This document shows positions 47,201-61,600 of a stretch of 64,000 nt of DNA, piece after piece (position 1 is the first letter of the stretch; each line of letters starts with the position of its first letter). A program made the position numbers and the translations under genes. The stretch is from Mastigias papua (Eukaryota; Cnidaria; Scyphozoa; Rhizostomeae; Mastigiidae), in assembly GCA_964019165.1 (NCBI GenBank), contig OZ025274.1, forward strand, positions 5,603,868 to 5,667,867, given 5' to 3'. The notes under the pieces are model-generated. The model did no database searches, was not told the DNA's origin, and saw only the letters and a program-made list of their open reading frames with translations.

Positions 47201-50200
47201 AAGGCTATAGCCTTGGTATTTTGGTGAAAAATGACCAAATTTGAAATTGATTCATTTTGATTGCAGATTGAAAAGTGATGAAAATGAGCGATGTTTGGCC
47301 AAAAAGTAAGGCTATAGCCTTGGTATTTTGGTGAAAAATGACCAAATTTGAAATTGATTCATTTTGATTGCTGATTGAAAAGTGATGAAAATGAGCGATG
47401 TTTGGCCAAAAAGTAAGGCTATAGCCTTGGTATTTTGGTGAAAAATGACCAAATTTGAAATTGATTGATTTTGATTGCAGATTGAAAAGTGATGAAAATG
47501 AGCGATGTTTGGCCAAAAAGTAAGGCTATAGCCTTGGTATTTTGGTGAAAAATGACCAAATTTGAAATTGATTCATTTTGATTGCAGATTGAAAAGTGAT
47601 GAAAATGAGCGATGTTTGGCCAAAAAGTGAGGCTATAGCCTTGGTATTTTGGTGACAAATGACCAAATTTGAAATTCATTCATTTTGATTGCAGATTGAA
47701 AAGTGATGAAAATGAGCGATGTTTGGCCAAAAAGTAAGGCTATAGCCTTGGTATTTTGGTGAAAAATGACCAAATTTGAAATTGATTCATTTTGATTGCT
47801 GATTGAAAAGTGATGAAAATGAGCGATGTTTGGCCAAAAAGTAAGGCTATAGCCTTGGTATTTTGGTGAAAAATGACCAAATTTGAAATTGATTGATTTT
47901 GATTGCAGATTGAAAAGTGATGAAAATGAGCGATGTTTGGCCAAAAAGTATGGCTATAGCCTTGGTATTTTGGTGAAAAATGACCAAATTTGAAATTGAT
48001 TCATTTTGATTGCAGATTGAAAAGTGATGAAAATGAGCGATGTTTGGCCAAAAAGTGAGGCTATAGCCTTGGTATTTTGGTGACAAATGACCAAATTTGA
48101 AATTCATTCATTTTGATTGCAGATTGAAAAGTGATGAAAATGAGCGATGTTTGGCCAAAAAGTAAGGCTATAGCCTTGGTATTTTGGTGAAAAATGACCA
48201 AATTTGAAATTCATTCAGTTTGATTGCAGATTGAAAAGTGATGAACATGAGCGATGTTTGGCCAAAAAGTAAGGCTATAGCCTTGGTATTTTGGTGAAAA
48301 ATGACCAAATTTGAAATTCATTCATTTTGATTGCAGATTGAAAAGTGATGAAAATGAGCGATGTTTGGCCAAAAAGTAAGGCTATAGCCTTGGTACTTTG
48401 GTGACAAATGACCAAATTTGAAATTGATTGATTTTGATTGCAGATTGAAAAGTGATGAAACTGAGCGATGTTTGGCCAAAAAGTAAGGCTATAGCCTTGG
48501 TATTTTGGTGAAAAATGACCAAATTTGAAATTGATTCATTTTGATTGCAGATTGAAAAGTGATGAAAATGAGCGATGTTTGGCCAAAAAGTAAGGCTATA
48601 GCCTTGGTATTTTGGTGAAAAATGACCAAATTTGAAATTGATTCATTTTGATTGCTGATTGAAAAGTGATGAAAATGAGCGATGTTTGGCCAAAAAGTAA
48701 GGCTATAGCCTTGGTATTTTGGTGAAAAATGACCAAATTTGAAATTGATTGATTTTGATTGCAGATTGAAAAGTGATGAAAATGAGCGATGTTTGGCCAA
48801 AAAGTAAGGCTATAGCCTTGGTAGTTTGGTGGAAAATGACCAAATTTGAAATTCATTCATGTTGATTGCAGATTGAAAAGTGATGAAAATGAGCGATGTT
48901 TGGCCAAAAAGTAAGGCTATAGCCTTGGTATTTTGGTGAAAAATGACCAAATTTGAAATTGATTCAGTTTGATTGCAGATTGAAAACTGATGAAAATGAG
49001 CGATGTGTGGCGAAAAAGTAAGGCTATAGCCTTGGTATTTTGGTGACAAATGACCAAATTTGAAATTCATTCAGTTTGATTGCAGATTGAAAAGTGATGA
49101 AAATGAGCGATGTTTGGCCAAAAAGTAAGGCTATAGCCTTGGTATTTTGGTGAAAAATGACCAAATTTGAAATTCATTCAGTTTGATTGCAGATTGAAAA
49201 GTGATGAAAATGAGCGATGTTTGGCCAAAAAGTAAGGCTATAGCCTTGGTATTTTGGTGAAAAATGACCAAATTTGAAATTCATTCAGTTTGATTGCAGA
49301 TTGAAAAGTGATGAACATGAGCGATGTTTGGCCAAAAAGTAAGGCTATAGCCTTGGTATTTTGGTGAAAAATGACCAAATTTGAAATTCATTCATTTTGA
49401 TTGCAGATTGAAAAGTGATGAAAATGAGCGATGTTTGGCCAAAAAGTAAGGCTATAGCCTTGGTATTTTGGTGACAAATGACCAAATTTGAAATTGATTG
49501 ATTTTGATTGCAGATTGAAAAGTGATGAAACTGAGCGATGTTTGGCCAAAAAGTAAGGCTATAGCCTTGGTATTTTGGTGAAAAATGACCAAATTTGAAA
49601 TTCATTCATTTTGATTGCAGATTGAAAAGTGATGAAAATGAGCGATGTTTGGCCAAAAAGTAAGGCTATAGCCTTGGTATTTTGGTGAAAAATGACCAAA
49701 TTTGAAATTGATTCATTTTGATTGCTGATTGAAAAGTGATGAAAATGAGCGATGTTTGGCCAAAAAGTAAGGCTATAGCCTTGGTATTTTGGTGAAAAAT
49801 GACCAAATTTGAAGTTGATTCATTTTGATTGCAGATTGAAAAGTGATAAAAATGAGCGATGTTTGGCCAAAAAGTAAGGCTATAGCCTTGGTATTTTGGT
49901 GAAAAATGACCAAATTTGAAATTCATTCAGTTTGATTGCAGATTGAAAAGTGATGAAAATGAGCGATGTTTGGCCAACAAGTAATGCTATAGCCTTGGTA
50001 TATTGGTGGATAATGACCAAATTTGAAATTGATTGATTTTGATTGCAGATTGAAAAGTGATGAAAATGAGCGATCTTTGGCCAAAAAGTAAGGCTATAGC
50101 CTTGGTATTTTGGTGAAAAATGACCAAATTTGAAATTGATTCATTTTGATTGGAGATTGAAAAGTGATGAAAATGAGCGATGTTTGGCGAAAAAGTAAGG

Positions 50201-53200
50201 CTATAGCCTTGGTATTTTGGTGAAAAATGACCAAATTTGAAATTCATTCAGTTTGATTGCAGATTGAAAAGTGATGAAAATGAGCGATGTTTGGCCAACA
50301 AGTAATGCTATAGCCTTGGTATATTGGTGGATAATGACCAAATTTGAAATTGATTGATTTTGATTCCAGATTGAAAAGTGATGAAAATGAGCGATGTTTG
50401 GCCAAAAAGTAAGGCTATAGCCTTGGTATTTTGGTGACAAGTGACCAAATTTGAAATTGATTCATTTTGATTGCAGATTGAAAAGTGATGAAAATGAGCG
50501 ATGTTTGGCCAAAAAGTAAGGCTATAGCCTTGGTATTTTGGTGAAAAATGACCAAATTTGAAATTCATTCAGTTTGATTGCAGATTGAAAAGTGATGAAA
50601 ATGAGCGATTTTTGGCCAAAAAGTAAGGCTATAGCCTTGGTATTTTGGTGAAAAATGACCAAATTTGAAATTCATTCATTTTGATTGCAGATTGAAAAGT
50701 GATGAAAATGAGCGATGTTTGGCCAAAAAGTAAGGCTATAGCCTTGGTATTTTGGTGACAAATGACCAAATTTGAAATTGATTGATTTTGATTGCAGATT
50801 GAAAAGTGATGAAACTGAGCGATGTTTGGCCAAAAAGTAAGGCTATAGCCTTGGTATTTTGGTGAAAAATGACCAAACTTGAAATTGATTCAATTTGATT
50901 GCAGATTGAAAAGTGATGAAAATGAGCGATGTTTGGCCAAAAAGTAAGGCTATAGCCTTGGTATTTTGGTGAAAAATGACCAAATTTGAAATTCATTCAG
51001 TTTGATTGCAGATTGAAAAGTGATGAAAATGAGCGATGTTTGGCCAACAAGTAATGCTATAGCCTTGGTATATTGGTGGATAATGACCAAATTTGAAATT
51101 GATTGATTTTGATTGCAGATTGAAAAGTGATGAAAATGAGCGATGTTTGGCCAAAAAGTAAGGCTATAGCCTTGGTAGTTTGGTGAAAAATGACCAAATT
51201 TGAAATTGATTCATTTTGATTGCAGATTGAAAAGTGATGAAAATGAGCGATGTTTGGCGAAAAAGTAAGGCTATAGCCTTGGTATTTTGGTGAAAAATGA
51301 CCAAATTTGAAATTCATTCAGTTTGATTGCAGATTGAAAAGTGATGAAAATGAGCGATGTTTGGCCAACAAGTAATGCTATAGCCTTGGTATATTGGTGG
51401 ATAATGACCAAATTTGAAATTGATTGATTTTGATTGCAGATTGAAAAGTGATGAAAATGAGCGATGTTTGGCCAAAAAGTAAGGCTATAGCCTTGGTATT
51501 TTGGTGACAAATGACCAAATTTGAAATTCATTCATTTTGATTGCAGATTGAAAAGTGATGAAAATGAGCGATGTTTGGCCAAAAAGTAAGGCTATAGCCT
51601 TGGTATTTTGGTGAAAAATGACCAAATTTGAAATTCATTCAGTTTGATTGCAGATTGAAAAGTGATGAAAATGAGCGATTTTTGGCCAAAAAGTAAGGCT
51701 ATAGCCTTGGTATTTTGGTGAAAAATGACCAAATTTGAAATTCATTCATTTTGATTGCAGATTGATAAGTGATGAAAATGAGCGATGTTTGGCCAAAAAG
51801 TAAGGCTATAGCCTTGGTATTTTGGTGAAAAATGACCAAATTTGAAATTCATTCAGTTTGATTGCAGATTGAAAAGTGATGAAAATGAGCGATGTTTGGC
51901 CAACAAGTAATGCCATAGCCTTGGTATATTGGTGGATAATGACCAAATTTGAAATTGATTGATTTTGATTGCAGATTGAAAAGTGATGAAAATGAGCGAT
52001 GTTTGGCCAAAAAGTAAGGCTATAGCCTTGGTATTTTGGTGACAAATGACCAAATTTGAAATTCATTCATTTTGATTGCAGATTGAAAAGTGATGAAACT
52101 GAGCGATGTTTGGCCAAAAAGTAAGGCTATAGCCTTGGTATTTTGGTGAAAAATGACCAAATTTGAAATTGATTCAATTTGATTGCAGATTGAAAAGTGA
52201 TGAAAATGAGCGATGTTTGGCCAAAAAGTAAGGCTATAGCCTTGGTATTTTGGTGAAAAATGACCAAATTTGAAATTCATTCATTTTGATTGCTGATTGA
52301 AAAGTGATGAAAATGAGCGATGTTTGGCCAAAAAGTAAGGCTATAGCCTTGGTATTTTGGTGAAAAATGACCAAATTTGAAATTGATTGATTTTGATTGC
52401 AGATTGAAAAGTGATGAAAATGAGCGATGTTTGGCCAAAAAGTAAGGCTATAGCCTTGGTATTTTGGTGAAAAATGACCAAATTTGAAATTCATTCAGTT
52501 TGATTGCGGATTGAAAAGTGATGAAAATGAGCGATGTTTGGCCAACAAGTAATGCTATAGCCATGGTATATTGGTGGATAATGACCAAATTTGAAATTGA
52601 TTGATTTTGATTGCAGATTGAAAAGTGATGAAAATGAGCGATGTTTGGCCAAAAAGTAAGGCTATAGCCTTGGTATTTTGGTGACAAATGACCAAATTTG
52701 AAATTCATTCATTTTGATTGCTGATTGAAAAGTGATGAAAATGAGCGATGTTTGGCCAAAAAGTAAGGCTATAGCCTTGGTATTTTGGTGAAAAATGACC
52801 AAATTTGAAATTCATTCAGTTTGATTGCAGATTGAAAAGTGATGAAAATGAGCGATTTTTGGCCAAAAAGTAAGGTTATAGCCTTGGTATTTTGGTGACA
52901 AATGACCAAATTTGAAATTGATTGATTTTGATTGCAGATTGAAAAGTGATGAAACTGAGCGATGTTTGGCCAAAAAGTTAGGCTATAGCCTTGGTATTTT
53001 GGTGAAAAATGACCAAATTTGAAATTGATTCAATTTGATTGCAGATTGAAAAGTGATGAAAATGAGCGATGTTTGGCCAAAAAGTAAGGCTATAGCCTTG
53101 GTATTTTGGTGAAAAATGACCAAATTTGAAATTGATTTATTTTGATTGCTGATTGAAAAGTGATGAAAATGAGCGATGTTTGGCCAAAAAGTAAGGCTAT

Positions 53201-56200
53201 AGCCTTGGTATTTTGGTGAAAAATGACCAAATTTGAAATTGATTGATTTTGATTGCAGATTGAAAAGTGATGAAAATTAGCGATGTTTGGCCAAAAAGTA
53301 AGGCTATAGCCTTGGTATTTTGGTGACAAATGACCAAATTTGAAATTCATTCAGTTTTATTGCAGATTGAAAAGTGATGAAAATGAGCGATGTTTGGCCA
53401 ACAAGTAATGCTATAGCCTTGGTATATTGGTGGATAATGACCAAATTTGAAATTGATTGATTTTGATTGCAGATTGAAAAGTGATGAAAATGAGCGATGT
53501 TTGGCCAAAAAGTAAGGCTATAGCCTTGGTATTTTGGTGAAAAATGACCAAATTTGAAATTGATTCATTTTGATTGCAGATTGAAAAGTGATGAAAATGA
53601 GCGATGTTTGGCGAAAAAGTAAGGCTATAGCCTTGGTATTTTGGTGAAAAATGACCAAATTTGAAATTCATTCAGTTTGATTGCAGATTGAAAAGTGATG
53701 AAAATGAGCGATGTTTGGCCAACAAGTAATGCTATAGCCTTGGTATATTGGTGGATAATGACCAAATTTGAAATTGATTGATTTTGATTGCAGATTGAAA
53801 AGTGATGAAAATGAGCGATGTTTGGCCAAAAAGTAAGGCTATAGCCTTGGTATTTTGGTGAAAAATGACCAAATTTGAAATTCATTCATTTTGATTGCAG
53901 ATTGAAAAGTGATGAAAATGAGCGATGTTTGGCCAAAAAGTAAGGCTATAGCCTTGGTATTTTGGTGAAAAATGACCAAATTTGAAATTCATTCAGTTTG
54001 ATTGCAGATTGAAAAGTGATGAAAATGAGCGATTTTTGGCCAAAAAGTAAGGCTATAGCCTTGGTATTTTGGTGAAAAATGACCAAATTTGAAATTCATT
54101 CATTTTGATTGCAGATTGATAAGTGATGAAAATGAGCGATGTTTGGCCAAAAAGTAAGGCTATAGCCTTGGTATTTTGGTTAAAAATGACCAAATTTGAA
54201 ATTCATTCAGTTTGATTGCAGATTGAAAAGTGATGAAAATGAGCGATGTTTGGCCAACAAGTAATGCTATAGCCTTGGTATATTGGTGGATAATGACCAA
54301 ATTTGAAATTCATTGATTTTGATTGCAGATTGAAAAGTGATGAAAATCAGCGATGTTTGGCCAAAAAGTAAGGCTATAGCCTTGGTATTTTGGTGACAAA
54401 TGACCAAATTTGAAATTCATTCAGTTTGATTGCAGATTGAAAAGTGATGAAAATGAGCGATTTTTGGCCAAAAAGTAAGGCTATAGCCTTGGTATTTTGG
54501 TGAAAAATGAGCAAATTTGAAATTCATTCATTTTGATTGCAGATTGAAAAGTGATGAAAATGAGCGATGTTTGGCCAAAAAGTAAGGCTATAGCCTTGGT
54601 ATTTTGGTGACAAATGACCAAATTTGAAATTGATTGATTTTGATTGCAGATTGAAAAGTGATGAAAATGAGCGATGTTTGGCCAAAAAGTAAGGCTATAG
54701 CCTTGGTATTTTGGTGAAAAATGACCAAATTTGAAATTCATTCAGTTTGATTGCAGATTGAAAAGTGATGAAAATGAGCGATGTCTGGCCAACAAGTAAT
54801 GCTATAGCCTTGGTATTTTGGTGGATAATGACCAAATTTGAAATTGATTGATTTTGATTGCAGATTGAAAAGTGATGAAAATGAGCGATGTTTGGCCAAA
54901 AAGTAAGGCTATAGCCTTGGTATTTTGGTGACAAATGACCACATTTGAAATTCATTCATTTTGATTGCTGATTGAAAAGTGATGAAAATGAGCGATGTTT
55001 GGCCAAAAAGTAAGGCTATAGCCTTGGTATTTTGGTGAAAACTGACCAAATTTGAAATTCATTCAGTTTGATTGCAGATTGAGAAGTGATGAAAATGAGC
55101 GATTTTTGGCCAAAAAGTAAGGTTATAGCCTTGGTATTTTGGTGACAAATGACCAAATTTGAAATTGATTGATTTTGATTGCAGATTGAAAAGTGATGAA
55201 ACTGAGCGATGTTTGGCCAAAAAGTTAGGCTATAGCCTTGGTATTTTGGTGAAAAATGACCAAATTTGAAATTGATTCAGTTTGATTGCAGATTGAAAAG
55301 TGATGAAAATGAGCGATGTTTGGCCAAAAAGTAAGGCTATAGCCTTGGTATTTTGGTGACAAATGACCAAATTTGAAATTGATTGATTTTGATTGCAGAT
55401 TGAAAAGTGATGAAAATGAGCGATGTTTGGCCAAAAAGTAAGGCTATAGCCTTGGTATTTTGGTGAAAAATGACCAAATTTGAAATTCATTCAGTTTGAT
55501 TGCAGATTGAAAAGTGATGAAAATGAGCGATTTGTGGCCAAAAAGTAAGGCTATAGCCTTGGTATTTTGGTGACAAATGACCAAATTTGAAATTGATTGA
55601 TTTTGATTGCAGATTGAAAAGTGATGAAACTGAGCGATGTTTGGCCAAAGAGTAAGGCTATAGCCTTGGTATTTTGGTGAAAAATGACCAAATTTGAAAT
55701 TCATTCATTTTGATTGCAGATTGAAAAGTGATGAAAATGAGCGATGTTTGGCCAAAAAGTAAGGCTATAGCCTTGGTATTTTGGTGAAAAATGACCAAAT
55801 TTGAAATTGATTCAGTTTGATTGCTGATTGAAAAGTGATGAAAATGAGCGATGTTTGGCCAAAAAGTAAGGCTATAGCCTTGGTATTTTGGTGAAAAATG
55901 ACCAAATTTGAAAGTGATTGATTTTGATTGCAGATTGAAAAGTGATGAAAATGAGCGATGTTTGGCCAAAAAGTAAGGCTATAGCCTTGGTATTTTGGTG
56001 GAAAATGACCAAATTTGAAATTCATTCATGTTGATTGCAGATTGAAAAGTGACGAAAATGAGCGATGTTTGGCCAAAAAGTAAGGCTATAGCCTTGGTAT
56101 TTTGGTGAAAAATGACCAAATTTGAAATTCATTCATTTTGATTGCAGATTGAAAAGTGATGAAAATGAGCGATTTTTGGCCAAAAAGTAAGGCTATAGCC

Positions 56201-58659
56201 TTGGTATTTTGGTGAAAAATGACCAAATTTGACATTCATTCAGTTTGATTGCAGATTGACAAGTGATGAAAATGTGCGATTTTTGGCGAAATAGTAAGGC
56301 TATAGCCTTGGTATTTTGGTGAAAAATGACCAAATTTGAAATTGATTGATTTTGATTGCAGATTGAAAAGTGATGAAAATGAGCGATGTTTGGCCAAAAA
56401 GTAAGGCTATAGCCTTGGTATTTTGGTGGAAAATGACCTAATTTGAAATTCATTCAGTTTGATTGCAGATTGAAAAGTGATGAAAATGAGCGATGTTTGG
56501 CCAAAAAGTAAGGCTATAGCCTTGGTATTTTGGTGAAACATGACCAAATTTGAAATTGATTCATTTTGATTGCAGATTGAAAAGTGATGAAAATGAGCGA
56601 TGTTTGGCCAAAAAGTAAGGCTATAGCCTTGGTATTTTGGTGAAAAATGACCAAATTTGAAATTGATTGATTTTGATTGCAGATTGAAAAGTGATGAAAA
56701 TGAGCGATGTTTGGCCAAAAAGTAAGGCTATAGCCTTGGTATTTTGGTGGAAAATGACCAAATTTGAAATTCATTCATGTTGATTGCAGATTGAAAAGTG
56801 ATGAAAATCAGCGATGTTTGGCCAAAAAGTAAGGCTATAGCCTTGGTATTTTGGTGAAAAATGACCAAATTCGAAATTCATTTATTTTGATTGCAGATTG
56901 AAAACTGATGAAAATGGGCGATTTTTGGCCAAAAAGTAAGGCTATAGCCTTGGTATTGTGGTGAAAAATGACCAAATTTGACATTCATTCATTTTGATTC
57001 CAGATTGACAAGTGATGAAAATGTGCGATTTTTGGCGAAACAGTAAGGCTATAGCCTTGGTATTTTGGTGAAAAATGACCAAATTTGAAATTGATTGATT
57101 TTGATTGCAGATTGAAAAGTGATGAAAATGAGCGATGTTTGGCCAAAAAGTAAGGCTATAGCCTTGGTATTTTGGTGAAAAATGACCAAATTTGAAATTC
57201 ATTCAGTTTGATTGCAGATTGAAAAGTGATGAAAATGAGCGATGTTTGGCCAACAAGTAATGCTATAGCCTTGGTATATTGGTGGAAAATGACCAAATTT
57301 GAAATTGATTCATTTTGATTGCAGATTGAAAAGTGATGAGAATGAGCGATGTTTGGCCAAAAAGTAAGGCTATAGCCTTGATATCTTGGTGACAAATGAC
57401 CAAATTTGAAATTGATTCATTTTGATTGCAGATTGAAAAGTGATGAAAATGAGCGATGTTTGGCCAAAAAGTAAGGCTATAGCCTTGGTATTTTGGTGGA
57501 AAATGACCAAATTTGAAATTCATTCATTTTGATTGCAGATTGAAAAGTGATGAAAATGAGCGATTTGTGGCCAAAAAGTAAGGCTATAGCCTTGGTATTT
57601 TGGTGAAAAATGACCAAATTTGAAATTCATTCATTTTGATTGCAGATTGAAAAGTGATGAAAATGAGCGATGTTTGGCCAAAAAGTAAGGCTATAGCCTT
57701 GGTATTTTGGTGAAAAATGACCAAATTTGAAATTCATTCAGTTTGATTGCAGATTGAAAAGTGATGAAAATGAGCGATGTTTGGCCAAAAAGTAAGGTTA
57801 TAGCCTTGGTATTTTGGTGAAAAATGACCAAATTTGAAATTGATTGATTTTGATTGCAGATTGAAAAGTGATGAAAATGAGCGATGTTTGGCCAAAAAGT
57901 AAGGCTATAGCCTTGGTATTTTGGTGAAAAATGACCACATTTGTCATTGATTCATTTTGATTGCAGATTGAAAAGTGATGAAAATGTGCGATGTTTGGCC
58001 AAAAAGTAAGGCTATAGCCTTGGTATTTTGGTGAAAAATGACCAAATTTGAAATTGATTCATTTTGATTGCAGATTGAAAAGTGATGAAAATGAGCGATG
58101 TTTGGCCAAAAAGTAACGCTATAGCCTTGGTATTTTGGTGAAAAATGACCAAATTTGAAATTGATTGATTTTGATTGCAGATTGAAAAGTGATGAAAATG
58201 AGCGATGTTTGGCCAAAAAGTAAGGCTATAGCCTTGGTAGTTTGGTGGAAAATGACCAAATTTGAAATTCATTCATGTTGATTGCAGATTGAAAAGTGAT
58301 GAAAATGAGCGATGTTTGGCCAAAAAGTAAGGCTATAGCCTTGGTATTTTGGTGACAAATGACCAAATTTGAAATTGATTGATTTTGATTGCAGATTGAA
58401 AAGTGATGAAAATGAGCGATGTTTGGCCAAACAGTAAGGCTATAGCCTTGGTATTTTGGTGGAAAATGACCAAATTTGAAATTGATTCATTTTGATTGCA
58501 GATTGAAAAGTGATGAAAATGAGCGATGTTTGGCCAAAAAGTAAGGCTATAGCCTTGGTATTTTGGTGAAAAATGACCAAATTTGAAATTCATTCATTTT
58601 GATTGCAGATTGAAAACTGATGAAAATGAGCGATTTTTGGCCAAAAAGTAAGGCTATAG

Positions 58660-61600
58660 CCTTGGTATTTGGTGACAAATGACCAAATTTGAAATTGATT
58701 GATTTTGATTGCAGATTGAAAAGTGATGAAAATGAGCGATGTTTGGCCAAAAAGTAAGGCTATAGCCTTGGTATTTTGGTGAAAAATGACCAAATTTGAA
58801 ATTCATTCAGTTCGATTGCAGATTGAAAAGTGATGAAAATGAGCGATGTTTGGCCAAAAAGTAAGGCTATAGCCTTGGTATTTTGGTGAAAAATGACCAA
58901 ATTTGAAATTGATTCATTTTGATTGCAGATTGAAAAGTGGATGAAAATGAGCGATGTTTGGCCAAAAAGTAAGGCTATAGCCTTGGTATTTTGGTGGAAA
59001 ATGACCAAATTTGAAATTGATTCATTTTGATTGCAGATTGAAAAGTGATGAAAATGAGCGATGTTTGGCCAAAAAGTAAGGCTATAGCCTTGGTATTTTG
59101 GTGAAAAATGACCAAATTTGAAATTCATTCATTTTGATTGCAGATTGAAAACTGATGAAAATGAGCGATTTTTGGCCAAAAAGTAAGGCTATAGCCTTGG
59201 TATTTTGGTGACAAATGACAAAATTTGACATTGATTGATTTTGATTGCAGATTGAAAAGTGATGAAAATGAGCGATGTTTGGCCAAAAAGTAAGGCTATA
59301 GCCTTGGTATTTTTGGTGAAAAATGACCAAATTTGAAATTCATTCAGTTCGATTGCAGATTGAAAAGTGATGAAAATGAGCGATGTTTGGCCAAAAAGTA
59401 AGGCTATAGCCTTGGTATTTTGGTGAAAAATGACCAAATTTGAAATTCATTCAGTTTGATTGCAGATTGAAAAGTGATGAAAATGAGCGATGTTTGGCCA
59501 AAAAGTAAGGTTATAGCCTTGGTATTTTGGTGAAAAATGACCAAATTTGAAATTGATTCATTTTGATTGCAGATTGAAAAGTGATGAAAATGAGCGATGT
59601 TTGGCCAAAAAGTAAGGCTATAGCCTTGGTATTTTGGTGAAAAATGACCAATTTGAAATTGATTGATTTTGATTGCAGATTGAAAAGTGATGAAACTGAG
59701 AGATGTTTGGCCAAAAAGTAAGGCTATAGCCTTGGTAGTTTGGTGGAAAATGACCAAATTTGAAATTCATTCATGTTGATTGCAGATTGAAAAGTGATGA
59801 AAATGAGCGATGTTTGGCCAAAAAGTAAGGCTATAGCCTTGGTATTTTGGTGAAAAATGACCAAATTCGAAATTCATTCATTTTGATTGCAGATTGAAAA
59901 CTGATGAAAATGGGCGATTTTTGGCCAAAAAGTAAGGCTATAGCCTTGGTATTTTGGTGACAAATGACCAAATTTGAAATTGATTCATTTTGATTGCAGA
60001 TTGAAAAGTGATGAGAATGAGCGATGTTTGGCCAAAAAGTAAGGCTATAGCCTTGATATCTTGGTGAAAAATGACCAAATTTGAAATTGATTCATTTTGA
60101 TTGCAGATTGAAAAGTGATGAAAATGAGCGATGTTTGGCCAAAAAGTAAGGCTATAGCCTTGGTATTTTGGTGGAAAATGACCAAATTTGAAATTCATTC
60201 ATTTTGATTGCAGATTGAAAAGTGATGAAAATGAGCGATTTGTGGCCAAAAAGTAAGGCTATAGCCTTGGTATTTTGGTGAAAAATGACCAAATTTGAAA
60301 TTCATTCATTTTGATTGCAGATTGAAAAGTGATGAAAATGAGCGATGTTTGGCCAAAAAGTAAGGCTATAGCCTTGGTATTTTGGTGAAAAATGACCAAA
60401 TTTGAAATTCATTCAGTTTGATTGCAGATTGAAAAGTGATGAAAATGAGCGATGTTTGGCCAAAAAGTAAGGTTATAGCCTTGGTATTTTGGTGAAAAAT
60501 GACCAAATTTGAAATTGATTGATTTTGATTGCAGATTGAAAAGTGATGAAAATGAGCGATGTTTGGCCAAAAAGTAAGGCTATAGCTTTGGTATTTTGGT
60601 GAAAAATGACCACATTTGTCATTGATTCATTTTGATTGCAGATTGAAAAGTGATGAAAATGAGCGATGTTTGGCCAAAAAGTAAGGCTATAGCCTTGGTA
60701 TTTTGGTGAAAAATGACCAAATTTGAAATTGATTCATTTTGATTGCAGATTGAAAAGTGATGAAAATGAGCGATTTTTGGCCAAAAAGTAAGGCTATAGC
60801 CTTGGTATTTTGGTGACAAATGACCAAATTTGAAATTGATTGATTTTGATTGCAGATTGAAAAGTGATGAAAATGAGCGATGTTTGGCCAAAAAGTAAGG
60901 CTATAGCCTTGGTATTTTGGTGAAAAATGACCAAATTTGAAATTCATTCAGTTCGATTGCAGATTGAAAAGTGATGAAAATGAGCGATGTTTGGCCAAAA
61001 AGTAAGGCTATAGCCTTGGTATTTTGGTGAAAAATGACCAAATTTGAAATTGATTCATTTTGATTGCAGATTGAAAAGTGATGAAAATGAGCGATGTTTG
61101 GCCAAAAAGTAAGGCTATAGCCTTGGTATTTTGGTGGAAAATGACCAAATTTGAAATTGATTCATTTTGATTGCAGATTGAAAAGTGATGAAAATGAGCG
61201 ATGTTTGGCCAAAAAGTAAGGCTATAGCCTTGGTATTTTGGTGAAAAATGACCAAATTTGAAATTCATTCATTTTGATTGCAGATTGAAAACTGATGAAA
61301 ATGAGCGATTTTTGGCCAAAAAGTAAGGCTATAGCCTTGGTATTTTGGTGACAAATGACCAAATTTGAAATTGATTGATTTTGATTGCAGATTGAAAAGT
61401 GATGAAAATGAGCGATGTTTGGCCAAAAAGTAAGGCTATAGCCTTGGTATTTTGGTGAAAAATGACCAAATTTGAAATTCATTCAGTTCGATTGCAGATT
61501 GAAAAGTGATGAAAATGAGCGATGTTTGGCCAAAAAGTAAGGCTATAGCCTTGGTATTTTGGTGAAAAATGACCAAATTTGAAATTCATTCAGTTTGATT

